A stretch of 64,000 bases of DNA from Rhodanobacter sp. (GTDB lineage Bacteria; Pseudomonadota; Gammaproteobacteria; Xanthomonadales; Rhodanobacteraceae). The notes under the pieces are model-generated. The model saw only the letters and a program-made list of their open reading frames with translations. It had not been told where the DNA came from and made no database searches. Positions 63,079 through 64,000 of this stretch are shown piece by piece. A program made the translations under genes and the position numbers. The stretch spans positions 2,973,562-3,037,561 of the forward strand of contig AP031382.1 of the NCBI GenBank assembly GCA_040371205.1, read 5' to 3'. How positions within the stretch are numbered: position 1 is the first letter of the stretch; every line of letters starts with the position of its first letter.

Positions 63079-64000
63079 TCAGCGCACCTTCAACGTGGCG
63101 AGGCCGATCAGCACCAGCACGACGCTGATGATCCAGAAGCGCACGATGACGCGGGGCTCGGGCCAACCCTTCAACTCGAAATGGTGGTGGATCGGCGCCA
63201 TGCGGAACACACGCTTGCCGGTGGTCTTGAAGCTGGCCACCTGGATCATCACCGAGGCGGTTTCCAGCACGAACACGCCGCCCATCACCAGCAGCACGAT
63301 TTCCTGCCGCACGATCACCGCGATGCAGCCCAGCGCCGCGCCGATCGCCAGCGCGCCCACGTCGCCCATGAACACCTGCGCCGGATAGGTGTTGAACCAC
63401 AGGAAGCCCAGCCCCGAACCGGCCAGCGCGCCGCAGTAGATCGCCAGCTCGCCCGCACCGGGGATCGAAGGGATGCCGAGGTATTCGGAAAACACCTTGT
63501 TGCCCGCCAGGTAGGCGAACACGCCCAGCGCGCCGGACACCAGCACGGTCGGCATGATGGCGAGGCCGTCGAGGCCGTCGGTGAGGTTCACCGCATTGGA
63601 GAAACCCACCACGATGAAGTACGCCACCACCACGAACAGCGCGCCGAGCGGAATCGCCACGTGCTTGAACAGCGGCAGGTACAGCGCCGTCTCCGCCACC
63701 GGCGCGTTGCCCACGGCGTGCGGCGCGGTGAAATACAGGAACAGCGCCGCGCCGAGGCCGAACACCGATTGCCAGAAATACTTCCAGCGCGAGGCAAGGC
63801 CGCGGCTGTCCTTCAGCACCAGCTTGCGGTAGTCGTCGTAGAAACCGATCACGCCGAAACTCAGCATCACCGCCAGCACCACCCATACATAGCGGTTGCC
63901 GAGGTCGGCCCACAGCAAGGTGGCCACGGTCACCGCCAGCAGGATCATCACGCCGCCCATGGTCGGCGTGCCGGCCTTGGACAGGTGCGACTGCGGACCG
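63079..64000 (-). CDS. mraY: Phospho-N-acetylmuramoyl-pentapeptide transferase, partial (N-terminus outside window)
   Basis: MraY makes lipid I by moving phospho-MurNAc-pentapeptide to undecaprenyl phosphate. The frame is open to the right edge, and the visible part begins '[20 protein letters not shown]', the conserved loop about 60 residues into the family, so roughly 307 C-terminal residues are present. Catalytic and binding motifs are '[14 protein letters not shown]', the Asp-rich site in '[11 protein letters not shown]', and the triple-His loop '[20 protein letters not shown]' (PIHHHFE). It is followed by ftsW after one base. Confidence 0.95.
   Translation of the reverse strand, partial: GPQSHLSKAGTPTMGGVMILLAVTVATLLWADLGNRYVWVVLAVMLSFGVIGFYDDYRKLVLKDSRGLASRWKYFWQSVFGLGAALFLYFTAPHAVGNAPVAETALYLPLFKHVAIPLGALFVVVAYFIVVGFSNAVNLTDGLDGLAIMPTVLVSGALGVFAYLAGNKVFSEYLGIPSIPGAGELAIYCGALAGSGLGFLWFNTYPAQVFMGDVGALAIGAALGCIAVIVRQEIVLLVMGGVFVLETASVMIQVASFKTTGKRVFRMAPIHHHFELKGWPEPRVIVRFWIISVVLVLIGLATLKVR

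Overview
The window is a GC-rich, gene-dense chromosomal segment of a gammaproteobacterium, most likely in the Lysobacterales/Xanthomonadales and probably the Rhodanobacteraceae (Dyella/Rhodanobacter/Frateuria type). The evidence is the gammaproteobacterial order lptD-surA-pdxA-rsmA-apaG-apaH, the lptF-lptG pair next to pepA-holC, a division/cell-wall cluster in which ftsW follows mraY directly with no murD between them, and xanthomonad-like protein sequences. The assignment comes from gene content and order; no database search was possible.

Layout. 1-9.6 kb is an envelope block: the end of a TolC-family channel, waaA divergent from a lipid A acyltransferase, a VirK/YbjX-family gene, then on the minus strand a WaaE-like glycosyltransferase, an O-antigen-ligase-type protein and a GT4 glycosyltransferase, followed by a small zinc-finger protein, a YceI protein and an ELM1-family protein. 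9.6-16.2 kb holds glnE, an LTA-synthase-like phosphoglycerol transferase and an APC permease. 16.3-23.5 kb is the only clearly accessory region: a type I restriction-modification locus (hsdR, hsdM, hsdS) interrupted by an antitoxin/RelE toxin pair with its own operator-like inverted repeat and ending in a DUF6933 gene coupled to hsdS. 23.6-31.3 kb has sdaA, a glutaredoxin-like gene, a yceI-cytochrome b561-yceI operon, a large hybrid sensor kinase and holC. 31.3-42.3 kb holds pepA, lptF-lptG, threonine aldolase, a dienelactone hydrolase, two ubiquinone hydroxylases, a possible BtuM-type B12 importer with a PduO-type adenosyltransferase, an HDAC-like amidohydrolase and msrB. 42.4-50.1 kb is lptD-surA-pdxA-rsmA-apaG-apaH plus a methyltransferase. 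50.2-64 kb is secA, divergent dciA, lpxC and the distal dcw cluster (ftsZ, ftsA, ftsQ, ddlB, murC, murG, ftsW, mraY), which runs off the right edge.

How it works together. Much of the window builds the envelope: LpxC, the acyltransferase and WaaA make lipid A-Kdo; the glycosyltransferases and ligase decorate it; LptF/LptG/LptD export it and SurA folds LptD; MraY/MurG/MurC/DdlB and FtsW/Q/A/Z make septal wall. Many minus- and plus-strand neighbours are coupled by 1-11 nt overlaps.

Most worth a second look: the toxin-antitoxin module and DUF6933 gene inside the R-M locus, a small in-frame insertion in HsdS that resembles a dispersed repeat, a tandem two-hairpin repeat with compensatory changes and a third copy 4.6 kb away, the candidate B12 uptake/adenosylation pair, a perfect palindrome between ftsA and ftsZ, the missing murD, and three genes whose only visible -10 box sits 6-7 nt before the start codon. 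No rRNA, tRNA, CRISPR array, insertion sequence or prophage was seen.
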